Positions 1-6,573 of a stretch of 10,148 bases of DNA are shown here, piece after piece. The translations under genes and the position numbers were made by a program. Positions within the stretch are counted from its first letter, which is position 1, and each line of letters starts with the position of its first letter. The notes under the pieces were generated by a model. It searched no databases and was not told the DNA's origin. It saw only the letters and a program-made list of their open reading frames with translations. This stretch comes from Desulfobacteraceae bacterium. Lineage in GTDB: Bacteria; Desulfobacterota; Desulfobacteria; Desulfobacterales; BuS5. The stretch lies in assembly GCA_030642865.1 (NCBI GenBank), contig DAOWMW010000025.1, positions 1 to 10,148 on the forward strand, given 5' to 3'.

Positions 1-1863
1 AGCCAGAGGAGTCTGGCGCGGTTCAGGATATGTAACAAGATTTATACCCTCCTCTTTTTTCCCTGACAGTCTGTGCGCATAGGCTCTTGCCATGACAATG
101 AGAGTATGATTATAAGGCGGGGTTTCATTATCACCCTTTGTTGCAAGTATTTTAACGGCCGCTGTTTTTTTTGTTAAACCATTTTTTTCCAAAACATTAT
201 ATATAATCCTGTCCCATGACAGATCCTGGATTTTTGTTTTAAAAAGCTCTGCCCAGGTTTTATGAAATCTGGCCATATGTTCTTTAAGGAACCAGGGGGT
301 TCCATTATCAGCACGGAGGGTCTCAAAAAATCCATATCCATATAAAAAACCAGGATCTGCAACAGGGATTCTGGCCTGGTTTAAGGGTTGAAGTTTTCCA
401 TTGATCCATATAAAGGGCTTATCCTTTTGCCTCTCATTTTTTTTTGAAAATACTCCCAGCAATGTATTCCCTTTATGTAATGTCTCTTCATATTCTTCCC
501 GGGGATCAGAGTCATAAACAATACCCCCTCCCACAGAAAAGACTATTCTGTTACCATGTATTGTGGCTGTACGTATGGCTATGGAAAAATCGATTGTGTC
601 ATTAAATCCAATATATCCCAGGGACCCGGTATATATATGACGTATATCAGGTTCCAGTTCATCAATAATCTCCATGGCTCTGATCTTGGGACAGCCGGTG
701 ATTGATCCTCCTGGAAAGGTTGCTGCCATAAGATCAATGGAATCATATTTTTTGTCGAGAATCCCCTCCACCACTGATACAAGGTGATAAACATTCTGAT
801 ATGCCTCGACCATTTTATGGCGTCCTATCCTTATGGAGCCAGGAATACATACCTTTCCCATATCATTTCTGAGTAAATCGACTATCATTGAAAGCTCTGC
901 ATCATCTTTTTTACTCTGGAGCAACTCCTGTTTAAGATTTTTGTCTTCATCAGCTGTTTTTCCCCTTGGCCTTGTCCCCTTAATTGGCCTGGTTTCAACT
1001 TTTTGCCCCTTTTGCATTATAAATCTTTCAGGGGAGGTTGAAACAATATGGTGGTCACCGGCATTTATATAGCTGAAAAAAGGGGCGGGATTTTTTTTGT
1101 ACAGGGCTTTGAACAGGGAATAGGGACCCCCTGTAAAATCCATTTCAAAACGCTGGGAAAAATTGACCTGATATACATCTCCCGATGCTATATACTCTTT
1201 TATTTTTTCTATGGTGGAGAGGTAATCTTTTTTATTGAAATTAGAAGAAAACCCGTCACTATCACCCCAAAAACCTTTATCAATGGGGGATGGCTTTGCA
1301 GTGGCAACCTTGAAAAACTCAAGATCGTCATCCAGGCTGCTTTTGCCATTAAGGATTCTTTCAGGAACACAAAGGGTTGTTTTTTGTTTAATTTTGTCAT
1401 GAATAATTATAATGGAAGGAGCAAAAAAGCAGATTTCAGGCAAATTTAATCCATCCATTGATGTTCGCGGCAGTTTTTCAATGGAATTTTTAAGGTCGTA
1501 GGATAGATATCCGAATAACCCTGCACAAACAGGTTCCGGAAAATTATGACCAGGATCCATTAAATTATCGTTTTTAAAAATTTTAATTATTTCACGCAAG
1601 GTGGAAAAAGGATCACCAGTAAATTGATGGGTCTGATCCTGTAACTTTATGGTCATCTCCTGGCGAATCCCTTTAAAAGCAAGCCATGGTTTTACTGCGA
1701 GAACATGAAACCTTGCGCAATCCAGATTTCCCCCACTTATAAGGGCAACTGTTCCCTCCATATCTGCAAAACGGGCGGCAAAATCGATGAATTTTTCACT
1801 TAAAGTAATATTTTCTGTATATATTCGAGCAATTTTGCCGGTATTTTTTTCAATGTCGTCCAT
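1..1863 (-). CDS. pabBC: PabB-PabC fusion: aminodeoxychorismate synthase component I + aminodeoxychorismate lyase (3' end off window)
   Basis: The reading frame is open for 621 codons from an ATG at 1863 to the left edge, with no stop, so the C-terminus is missing. Residues 1 to about 470 are a chorismate-utilising PabB domain: GDVYQVN near 228-234, PIKGT at 293-297, ELSMIVDLLRND at 323-334 and FPGGSITGCPK at 383-393. The Lys of PIKGT (K295) marks aminodeoxychorismate synthase; anthranilate synthase TrpE has PIAGT. From about residue 480 a class IV aminotransferase-fold domain begins, with DPGFLYGYGFFETLR at 503-517, as in PabC, the PLP-dependent lyase that releases pyruvate to give p-aminobenzoate. 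The visible end (TPLA at 618-621) is just short of where PabC carries its PLP lysine, so that residue cannot be checked. The start lies 2 bases after the pabA stop, which suggests translational coupling. Cytosolic, folate pathway. Fused PabB-PabC proteins are known in other bacteria. Confidence 0.93.
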   Translation of the reverse strand, partial: MDDIEKNTGKIARIYTENITLSEKFIDFAARFADMEGTVALISGGNLDCARFHVLAVKPWLAFKGIRQEMTIKLQDQTHQFTGDPFSTLREIIKIFKNDNLMDPGHNFPEPVCAGLFGYLSYDLKNSIEKLPRTSMDGLNLPEICFFAPSIIIIHDKIKQKTTLCVPERILNGKSSLDDDLEFFKVATAKPSPIDKGFWGDSDGFSSNFNKKDYLSTIEKIKEYIASGDVYQVNFSQRFEMDFTGGPYSLFKALYKKNPAPFFSYINAGDHHIVSTSPERFIMQKGQKVETRPIKGTRPRGKTADEDKNLKQELLQSKKDDAELSMIVDLLRNDMGKVCIPGSIRIGRHKMVEAYQNVYHLVSVVEGILDKKYDSIDLMAATFPGGSITGCPKIRAMEIIDELEPDIRHIYTGSLGYIGFNDTIDFSIAIRTATIHGNRIVFSVGGGIVYDSDPREEYEETLHKGNTLLGVFSKKNERQKDKPFIWINGKLQPLNQARIPVADPGFLYGYGFFETLRADNGTPWFLKEHMARFHKTWAELFKTKIQDLSWDRIIYNVLEKNGLTKKTAAVKILATKGDNETPPYNHTLIVMARAYAHRLSGKKEEGINLVTYPEPRQTPLA

Positions 1864-1865
1864 AT

Positions 1866-2450
1866 CTAATTAAAATCCCCAAGGGGCCCGAGTCTTAAAA
1901 AATTTTCGACAATTAAAAAACCATTTTCAGTGAGAAAACTTTCTGGGTGAAACTGAAGGCCATGAACGGGAAACTTCGTGTGGGAAAAACCCATGATAAC
2001 ACCATCATCACTGCGGGAGGATATTTCAAGGTGGTCATAAATATTTGCGGTCATCAGCGAATGATACCTGGCCACTGTAAATGGAGAAGTAATTCCTTTA
2101 AATATACCATGATTATTATGGGTAATCTCCGATGTTTTTCCATGAACAGGAAAGGGGGCACGGACTGTGGCTCCGCCAAAAGCTTCATTTATGCACTGCA
2201 TTCCAAGGCATACACCAAGAATCGGGATCCTGTTGTAAAAAGTTTTAACAAGGGGGATAGAGATGCCTGCATGATCAGGATCTCTGGGACCGGGGCTTAT
2301 GAGAATATAATCAGGCTCCATGGCAGCGGCCTGTTCAAGGGAAATCATATCGCTCCTGCGTACATCTATTTTAAGATCATACCTCATAAACATCTGAACA
2401 AGATTATATGTAAAGGAATCATAATTGTCTATTACAAGTAAATTGGCCAA
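1866..2450 (-). CDS. pabA: Aminodeoxychorismate synthase glutaminase subunit PabA
   Basis: Class I glutamine amidotransferase that supplies ammonia from glutamine to the PabB partner encoded immediately downstream. With a TTG start at 2450 the product is 194 residues (MANLLVIDNYDSFTYN...), close to the usual ~190. Visible motifs are the N-terminal LLVIDNYDSFTYN, the oxyanion-region SPGPRDP, the nucleophile loop GVCLGMQ (Cys81) and the His-Glu pair in LQFHPESF (His168, Glu170), so the catalytic triad is complete. An in-frame GTG at 2480 would add ten residues, but it lies inside a terminator stem and the added residues have no counterpart in the family. The TTG has GGGG seven bases upstream as a plausible ribosome site. 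The sequence alone fits PabA or TrpG; the PabB-type partner decides for PabA, although dual-use subunits exist. Confidence 0.93.
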   Translation of the reverse strand: MANLLVIDNYDSFTYNLVQMFMRYDLKIDVRRSDMISLEQAAAMEPDYILISPGPRDPDHAGISIPLVKTFYNRIPILGVCLGMQCINEAFGGATVRAPFPVHGKTSEITHNNHGIFKGITSPFTVARYHSLMTANIYDHLEISSRSDDGVIMGFSHTKFPVHGLQFHPESFLTENGFLIVENFLRLGPLGDFN

Positions 2451-2515
2451 AAGACTACCCCATAAAATAAAAAAAGCCACCCCATGCGAGTCTGGGTGGC
2501 TTGTGCCTGTTTCAT
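2432..2515 (-). CDS. Possible 27-residue leader ORF overlapping the pre-pabA hairpin
   Basis: An ATG at 2515 opens a frame of 27 codons plus TAA, beginning MKQAQATQTRMGW and ending at 2432, inside pabA in another frame. It spans both arms of the terminator hairpin. A ribosome reading it would disrupt the hairpin and deliver ribosomes to the overlapping pabA start. The second half is rich in aromatic residues (7 of 14 from W13 to Y26), but much of this comes directly from the T-rich tract. There is no convincing ribosome site. This is a hypothesis; it may not be translated. Confidence 0.22.
   Translation of the reverse strand: MKQAQATQTRMGWLFLFYGVVFWPIYL
2469..2502 (-). terminator. Intrinsic terminator or attenuator just ahead of pabA
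   Basis: Read on the minus strand, a perfect 9-bp stem (AAGCCACCC pairing with GGGTGGCTT, 11-base loop) runs straight into seven T residues (2475-2469), followed by ATTTTA. The other strand has no T-run after the stem, so it works in the minus direction. It ends only 18 bases before the pabA TTG start and lies downstream of the promoter proposed at 2597-2568. That makes it a candidate attenuator rather than simply the end of the upstream VWA gene's transcript, though both readings remain possible. Confidence 0.8.
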
Positions 2516-2567
2516 AACCCGAAAATAATATTTCTGTATAAACCTAAAACAAAATTCAAATCGATTT

Positions 2568-2597
2568 ATGATATATGTTTCACCTGTATTATGTCAA
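2568..2597 (-). promoter_or_regulatory. Sigma-70-type promoter for pabA-pabBC
   Basis: A perfect -35 box TTGACA (2597-2592) and a -10 box TATCAT (2573-2568) are separated by 18 bases on the minus strand. Transcription would start near 2561, leaving a leader of about 110 bases that contains the hairpin at 2502-2469. This is the best promoter match I saw in the window. Confidence 0.6.
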
Positions 2598-2615
2598 ATA
2601 AAATTTGTAAACTTT

Positions 2616-2677
2616 TTGTAACTGCTCAGCTACGCTGATTCAGTGTATTGTTGTAGATATTGGCTGAATAGTTACAA
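2616..2677. repeat. Imperfect inverted repeat, 15-base arms
   Basis: The arm TTGTAACTGCTCAGC (2616-2630) matches the reverse complement of 2663-2677 at 13 of 15 positions. A small nested hairpin (CAGC TAC GCTG, 2627-2637) sits at the inner edge of the left arm. It lies immediately upstream of the promoter proposed for pabA, so it could be an operator or part of a dispersed element. The folding is seen directly; the function is unknown. Confidence 0.55.
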
Positions 2678-2705
2678 CTTTTTTTTGTTCAATTGAGGCG
2701 ACAAG

Positions 2706-2725
2706 TACCCTGGCACACAGGGGTA
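2706..2725. repeat. Small stem-loop beside the dispersed repeat
   Basis: TACCCTG and CAGGGGTA pair around a five-base loop with one bulged G. It abuts the repeat copy at 2727. There is no T-run on either side, so it is not a terminator. It may belong to the same small element as the neighbouring repeat. Confidence 0.4.
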
Positions 2726-2726
2726 A

Positions 2727-2759
2727 GGATTGGGGATGAAATAAAAATTACCCATAATT
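2727..2759 (+). repeat. Dispersed 31-33 base repeat, copy A
   Basis: This copy starts GGATTGGGGATGAAATAA and ends TTACCCATAATT. It is identical to the copy at 6543-6573 except for two extra A residues in an A-run. It also matches the inverted copy at 2857-2887, so copies A and B face each other around about 97 bases. No convincing gene lies in that interval, where open frames on both strands are short and overlap. Confidence 0.75.
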
Positions 2760-2856
2760 GCGCCGGGTTTGTGGTCGTCTTCAAGGCGCATCAAGGGTTG
2801 CATACTCGAAGTCTGTGGCCATTGATTCAACACAGAAGACGGGCACAAGAACAAGT

Positions 2857-2887
2857 AATTATGTGTAATTTATAAAATTCACGATCC
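2857..2887 (-). repeat. Dispersed repeat, diverged inverted copy B
   Basis: The reverse complement matches the copy at 6543-6573 at 24 of 31 positions, best in the ATAAATTAC and CATAATT blocks. It begins just after the stop codon of the VWA gene (2891). With copy A it makes terminal inverted repeats of a 161-base segment, the layout of a MITE-like element or decayed insertion. Confidence 0.55.
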
Positions 2888-2890
2888 TTA

Positions 2891-4015
2891 TCATCCTTTG
2901 GACAAAAAATCCCGCATCACAATTCCCCTGGAGTTTGTTGGAGGTGCAAAGAATATTCTCCCGGCATTGATACGTGCCAGGTGGCCGGCAAACATTTTTA
3001 GTTTTGCATTGTCGTCTAACATTATCATATTTATGGTTATGTTGTTTCGTCTGCAGATCATGGCCTCTTTTTTCACACCTGCAAGGGCTTTTTTGAATCC
3101 TATATACTGCCCCCCCTCTGTGTTGGGTTCAGCATCGGTAATCATATATATCTGTTTGTCACCCTGTTCTTTTCTTAAGCTCTTTCTGGCAAATTCCAGT
3201 GCAGATTTCATATCGGTTGTCCCCCCGGCCGCAGTGGTGTTTAATATCTCCCAAAAGGGTATCTCCTTTACTTCGGAGGCGTATACAAAGACCTTGAGGA
3301 AATCGTCAGGTTTTTTCAGTTTTCCCAGGGCGAGGCACATATCCATGGCAGCGGTCCGTTTTTCATCTCCCATACTACCGCTTTCATCTATTAAAAGGGC
3401 GGTACACATTCTTGCTTCATAGATCTGTTCGTAAACAAAAAAATCTTCAGGGAGAAGGGATATAACAGGTTTGCCTGATTCTTCAATATTTCTTTTAAGG
3501 GATTGAAAAAGGGTCTTTTCCATATCAACATGCTGGAGAGTATCCCCAAATTCATATTTCCGTGAGTAAAGGGCTCTTTTCATCCCAAAGCCTGATTTTT
3601 TTATTTTATGGGAACCAGATTTTTCTCTGTTTAGATTTTCCAGGGTGAGCTTGACCAGGTTAGCCACCTTAAAAGCCCCTTTTCTGGTTATTTTTACTTT
3701 ATTTTCCTCCATTATCATATCCCCCTGCTTTATGAAATTTTCAAAGCAGCGTTCCAGATCCTTTGGGTGTACTTTAGATCTGAAGTTGTCCCGCATTTCA
3801 GATTCAGGGTTCAAATCAGGATATTTTTTCCCCTCCTCTTCAATCCTTCTTTTGGTATGCTCCATAACAGCTTCTTTTAAGGGGCTGTCCCTGTTCTCCC
3901 TTAACTGCCGGAAAAGACTTGTTATTGTTTGATTTTTGGAATATGCTATTTCAGATAATATTGCCTCTTGCTGAAATCTTTTTTTGCGGCATATTTCACA
4001 TATGGAATTTTTCAT
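2891..4015 (-). CDS. VWA-domain protein, partner of the adjacent AAA+ ATPase
   Basis: A 374-residue protein with a C-terminal von Willebrand factor A domain, about residues 203-374. The metal-binding MIDAS site is complete: DESGSMG (D210, S212, S214), GGTTD (about T267) and ITDAEP (D294). The N-terminal 200 residues are mostly charged and helical-looking, starting with a CEIC pair (C6, C9) that could bind metal if matched by another protein's cysteines. There is no signal peptide or membrane segment, so it should be cytosolic. It starts 7 bases after the ATPase stop. The layout resembles MoxR/VWA and Mg-chelatase I/D pairs, where the VWA protein links ATPase-driven remodelling to a client through a Mg ion. 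The client here is not shown by sequence; the nearby glycyl radical enzyme is the obvious candidate. Confidence 0.88.
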   Translation of the reverse strand: MKNSICEICRKKRFQQEAILSEIAYSKNQTITSLFRQLRENRDSPLKEAVMEHTKRRIEEEGKKYPDLNPESEMRDNFRSKVHPKDLERCFENFIKQGDMIMEENKVKITRKGAFKVANLVKLTLENLNREKSGSHKIKKSGFGMKRALYSRKYEFGDTLQHVDMEKTLFQSLKRNIEESGKPVISLLPEDFFVYEQIYEARMCTALLIDESGSMGDEKRTAAMDMCLALGKLKKPDDFLKVFVYASEVKEIPFWEILNTTAAGGTTDMKSALEFARKSLRKEQGDKQIYMITDAEPNTEGGQYIGFKKALAGVKKEAMICRRNNITINMIMLDDNAKLKMFAGHLARINAGRIFFAPPTNSRGIVMRDFLSKG

Positions 4016-4022
4016 TGATTAT

Positions 4023-5555
4023 TTAAAGACTGGCCCCTGTCCAGGATGCTGGTTTAGGGACAAAAACAGTTTGTTGAGCTTTATCATTTTTGACAAGTCC
4101 CTGGTGCAAAGCAGCATTATAAATCACTTCCACCGCTGAATAATTATATTGTTCCAGTATTTTTTCATCCTGGGTGTGCGGGGCTGTAACAAGCCGGTTT
4201 TCTGTTTTATTTAACAGGGAAGGTTTGATTTTATTTATGCTGTTAGATTTTAATCGGGTTACAGCCCCCTTTAATTCAGGGTATTGTTCCAACTGACAGG
4301 TTATATTCTTAATCGATTCTAAGGCAAGTTGATTTAATTCATGGCTCAGTTTTTCTTTATTGCATCCATCAAGGAAAATACCTGCCAGATTACCAGATGC
4401 CACCGCAAGTATATCCTGGGAGAATTCATCCAGGCGGGCAAAGCTTTCAGCGGGATTGTCAAAATCTATTAAATCAGGTTTTAATTCGATTCTTCCCCTC
4501 AACGCAAGTTTCATTCCATCTAAAGCTTCTTTTAATGATGCCACCTTTTTATTTGCAAGCTCAACACTTGCGTAGGTATGGTCGAAAATGCGGCAGGTCC
4601 CCCTTATGCTGGGTTTTTTGTCGAGAATATCGCATTTTCTACTGCATGCAATCGCCTCGTTTAACAGATACATAATCCACCAGGGAAGAACTGCAGTACG
4701 CTGAATATCTTCATCTGTGAAAGGCTGGGGAGAAAAAATTTTTTCCTCTTTTTTTAAACAGGTATTTTTCCCGGGGTCAAATTTTTCTTTTAAGGCTATT
4801 TCAAGTTCCACCTCCCTTGAGGGAAGGGGCATATAAATCAATTCAAATCTATCTAAAAGAGGCCTGGGAACTTCATTTACATGGGAAAATCCCTGGGGGT
4901 TGCCAGTGGCCACTATTACAATGTCCAAAGGGTGCTCCAGGTGATATTCTTCTAAAACAGCCATTTTTTCCTCGGCTATGGGGTGGAGGAGAACCTGAAC
5001 TTTGGTTCGTACAGCAGGGAGTTCGTCAATAAATAATATTCCCCTGTTGGCTCTAAAAACTCCGGTTGCAGCAAATGATTCCATATCTGTGGGGCTTTTT
5101 CCCTGGGCAATTGCGTGTATATCTCTTAATCCCAGCAGTTTTGCTTCATCTGTGTAGTCATTTCCCTGAATACGGGAAAACCGTTTTGAGCCGTCTATTA
5201 TTTCAACTCCGAATTCTTCAGCAGGATTTTTACTTTTCCCGCACCTTGCGCATAATAAATGTTTAGGCCAGTTTGGGTCATCATTATAAGGGCATCCTTT
5301 TATTTTCGGGACAGGATTAAGGAGGCCGGTGAGTGATTTGCCCAGTCTTGTTTTTCCTGTTCCTTCTTCAGATACCAGATAGATATTGTATCCGGAAAGG
5401 AGGGCTCTTGCCACATCTTTTTTTGCATCCTCTCTCCCCTGAATCTCCGGCAGGAGATCTTCGTTATTTTTAATCCGCTTAAGAAGGGTTCCTCTTATTT
5501 GAGACAGAATAGGGACAGGTTTATATTTTTTAAGATCTAAGTCTGATATATTCAT
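4023..5555 (-). CDS. MoxR/Mg-chelatase-I-type AAA+ ATPase with Cys-rich insertion
   Basis: A 510-residue AAA+ protein. Visible are Walker A SEEGTGKT (62-69), Walker B ILFIDEL (173-179), sensor 1 ATGN (216-219) and the arginine-finger region RPLLDRF (231-237). The segment GCPYNDDP...LLCARC (C88, C102, C105) lies between Walker A and Walker B, at the place where Mg-chelatase subunit I has its PYN insertion; the cysteines suggest a small metal site. A lid domain follows, and the last ~130 residues are helical without recognised motifs. Such ATPases form hexameric rings that remodel or activate client enzymes with a VWA partner, which is the next gene. BssE of benzylsuccinate synthase operons is a MoxR-type ATPase, so a role in GRE assembly or activation is reasonable inference. 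No strong ribosome site precedes the ATG. It is not a chlorophyll gene by context. Confidence 0.9.
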   Translation of the reverse strand: MNISDLDLKKYKPVPILSQIRGTLLKRIKNNEDLLPEIQGREDAKKDVARALLSGYNIYLVSEEGTGKTRLGKSLTGLLNPVPKIKGCPYNDDPNWPKHLLCARCGKSKNPAEEFGVEIIDGSKRFSRIQGNDYTDEAKLLGLRDIHAIAQGKSPTDMESFAATGVFRANRGILFIDELPAVRTKVQVLLHPIAEEKMAVLEEYHLEHPLDIVIVATGNPQGFSHVNEVPRPLLDRFELIYMPLPSREVELEIALKEKFDPGKNTCLKKEEKIFSPQPFTDEDIQRTAVLPWWIMYLLNEAIACSRKCDILDKKPSIRGTCRIFDHTYASVELANKKVASLKEALDGMKLALRGRIELKPDLIDFDNPAESFARLDEFSQDILAVASGNLAGIFLDGCNKEKLSHELNQLALESIKNITCQLEQYPELKGAVTRLKSNSINKIKPSLLNKTENRLVTAPHTQDEKILEQYNYSAVEVIYNAALHQGLVKNDKAQQTVFVPKPASWTGASL

Positions 5556-5816
5556 AAGTAGATGGTTTTGTGAAAAAATTGTAGTTTAAGGTTGGTAGTT
5601 TATGGCAAGTTCGTGGGGAAACGCTGATTAAAGATATGCTTCGGGTAAGGTCTATAAAATTTCAGTATCCGGTTAGTACCTTACTGCTAAAAAGCTGTAA
5701 TAAAAAACAAGAAAAATTTTTAACCACCTTGCTAACATAGACCAGCAACAGGTTTGTAAAGCCTGGAAACAGAAGTGAATGTTTCAAAAATCCGGGTTCG
5801 GGCGCCCCCCCGCTTT

Positions 5817-5914
5817 AGTTCAGAATTCCGCCTGAAGGCGGGACTCCAAACTGACCGCCTAAAGGCGGAACTCCGAACTATATACCGCCAGTTTGGAATT
5901 CCGCCTTTAGGCGG
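5817..5914. repeat. REP-like cluster of three GC-rich palindromes in nested inverted repeats
   Basis: CCGCCTNNAGGCGG occurs three times with a different centre each time (GA, AA, TT) at 5828-5841, 5855-5868 and 5901-5914. Longer inverted pairs overlap these: 5817-5832 with 5864-5879 (14 of 16 positions) and 5837-5853 with 5889-5905 (15 of 17). The different centres and compensating flanks indicate a structured, repeated extragenic element rather than chance. It could protect mRNA ends, bind a protein, or be moved by a REP-associated transposase. Confidence 0.75.
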
Positions 5915-5923
5915 TTCCTTTAG

Positions 5924-5937
5924 CTAATAGCTATTAG
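5924..5937. promoter_or_regulatory. Perfect 14-bp palindrome, possible operator
   Basis: CTAATAGCTATTAG is its own reverse complement. It lies just beyond the REP-like cluster and about 65 bases after the stop of the CxxCxxC protein gene. A dimeric regulator site is possible, but no second copy was seen in the window. Confidence 0.3.
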
Positions 5938-6001
5938 AATTTTGCATGGGGGAAGTTTAATTATTTCTCGCAGTTTCCTGACCGAACACCACTGATAAAA
6001 G

Positions 6002-6526
6002 CTACATCATCTCAAATGACCATGGATTCTGGCCATCCTTTCCTATGGTTGAGAGCCATTTTTCAAAATTTTGCTTTGTATTTTTTCGGATATCGTCAGC
6101 GTCTTTACCGGTAATATCATGGGCAGTGAGCCATTTTTCAATTAGGGCCCCTCCAGGACTCCACATGTCAAATACTTCCCTGTCATAAACCCAGGCCTTG
6201 ATTTTTACTCCCCCTTGTTTCAGTATTTTCCAAACATCTTCTTTTTCCCGGTCATCACAAAATACACACATAACACATTCGTTTATTCCAAAAATCTCTT
6301 CAGGGGATCTGGAATATTTTATCCCCTGAATAGTACGGTCTTCCACATAGCTGTCCAGAGATTTAGCCAAAGCATCAAGGGCTTCTCTTTTATCAAGAAT
6401 TACCCATTTCCCCCAGTATTCCTGGTATTCTTCCGGGGAAAGAACTTTTCCTTTATAAGCTATGGGAAACTTCCAGTTACGGGGGATAACATATATCCAG
6501 TAGAAAAAAAATTTGTTAACAATCAT
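6002..6526 (-). CDS. Uncharacterised 174-residue protein with CxxCxxC motif, GRE-linked
   Basis: I do not firmly recognise this protein. The N-terminus is aromatic (FFFYWIYV, residues 6-13), followed by YWGKWVIL at 37-44, then ECVMCVFCDDREKEDVW with C84, C87 and C90, and SPGGALIEKW near 123-132. There is no signal peptide, and the short hydrophobic start is too brief and aromatic for a membrane helix. The spacing of YW-YV, GKW-I and the V-C-V-x-CDDRE-V segment faintly resembles the DUF1917/eIF4E-like proteins often labelled putative phosphothreonine lyase; this is recalled similarity, not a search result. Three closely spaced Cys could bind metal or an Fe-S cluster. It follows the activase by 45 bases in the same direction, so it probably belongs to the GRE operon. 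An in-frame stop upstream confirms that the frame cannot begin earlier than this ATG. Confidence 0.8.
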   Translation of the reverse strand: MIVNKFFFYWIYVIPRNWKFPIAYKGKVLSPEEYQEYWGKWVILDKREALDALAKSLDSYVEDRTIQGIKYSRSPEEIFGINECVMCVFCDDREKEDVWKILKQGGVKIKAWVYDREVFDMWSPGGALIEKWLTAHDITGKDADDIRKNTKQNFEKWLSTIGKDGQNPWSFEMM

Positions 6527-6542
6527 TTGAATTTACCATTCA

Positions 6543-6573
6543 GGATTGGGGATGAAATAAATTACCCATAATT
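6543..6573 (+). repeat. Dispersed 31-base repeat, copy C
   Basis: Near-identical to copy A at 2727-2759 (two A residues shorter) and related to the inverted copy at 2857-2887. Its ATAATT end overlaps the activase stop codon, so the repeat fills most of the gap before the CxxCxxC gene. Two near-identical 31-mers almost 4 kb apart in unrelated flanks are not expected by chance. Confidence 0.75.

Larger units (their letters stand above)
5556..6001. other. Gene-free spacer between the GRE module and the ATPase/VWA pair
   Basis: I see no credible coding frame in these 446 bases. The part near 6001 holds the palindromic repeat cluster (5817-5914) and a perfect palindrome (5924-5937); GGGCGCCC at 5800-5807 is another short palindrome. 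The part near 5556 must hold the ATPase promoter if that gene is not read from the GRE operon, but no -35/-10 pair stands out. There is no hairpin with a T-run, so read-through from the GRE module is not excluded. Confidence 0.6.

Noticed and set aside
1947..2441. Antisense gene of 164 codons opposite pabA
   Set aside because: It is the reverse-strand shadow of a clearly conserved enzyme and shows no motif or ribosome site of its own.
1..2450. trpE-trpG (anthranilate synthase)
   Set aside because: The large subunit has PIKGT, not PIAGT, and is fused to a PabC-type domain; both point to aminodeoxychorismate synthase.
2448..2480. GTG at 2480 as pabA start
   Set aside because: It lies in the terminator stem and adds ten residues with no family counterpart; the TTG at 2450 gives MANLLVIDNYDSF with a GGGG site upstream.
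2432..2515. Classical tryptophan-type leader-peptide attenuator
   Set aside because: The Trp and other aromatic codons lie within and after the terminator, not before it, and there are no tandem regulatory codons. Stalling there could not steer the hairpin choice in the usual way.
2672..2875. Small genes on either strand (about 60 codons each)
   Set aside because: Both frames run through the repeat copies, overlap each other on opposite strands, have no clear ribosome site and show no recognisable protein features.
4023..5555. Magnesium chelatase for (bacterio)chlorophyll synthesis
   Set aside because: No tetrapyrrole or photosynthesis genes are nearby and the large catalytic H subunit is absent; the pair is better read as a general ATPase/VWA remodelling couple.
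5828..5914. CRISPR array
   Set aside because: The repeats are 14-bp palindromes at unequal spacing (13 and 32 bases) with related flanks, not long direct repeats with unique spacers.
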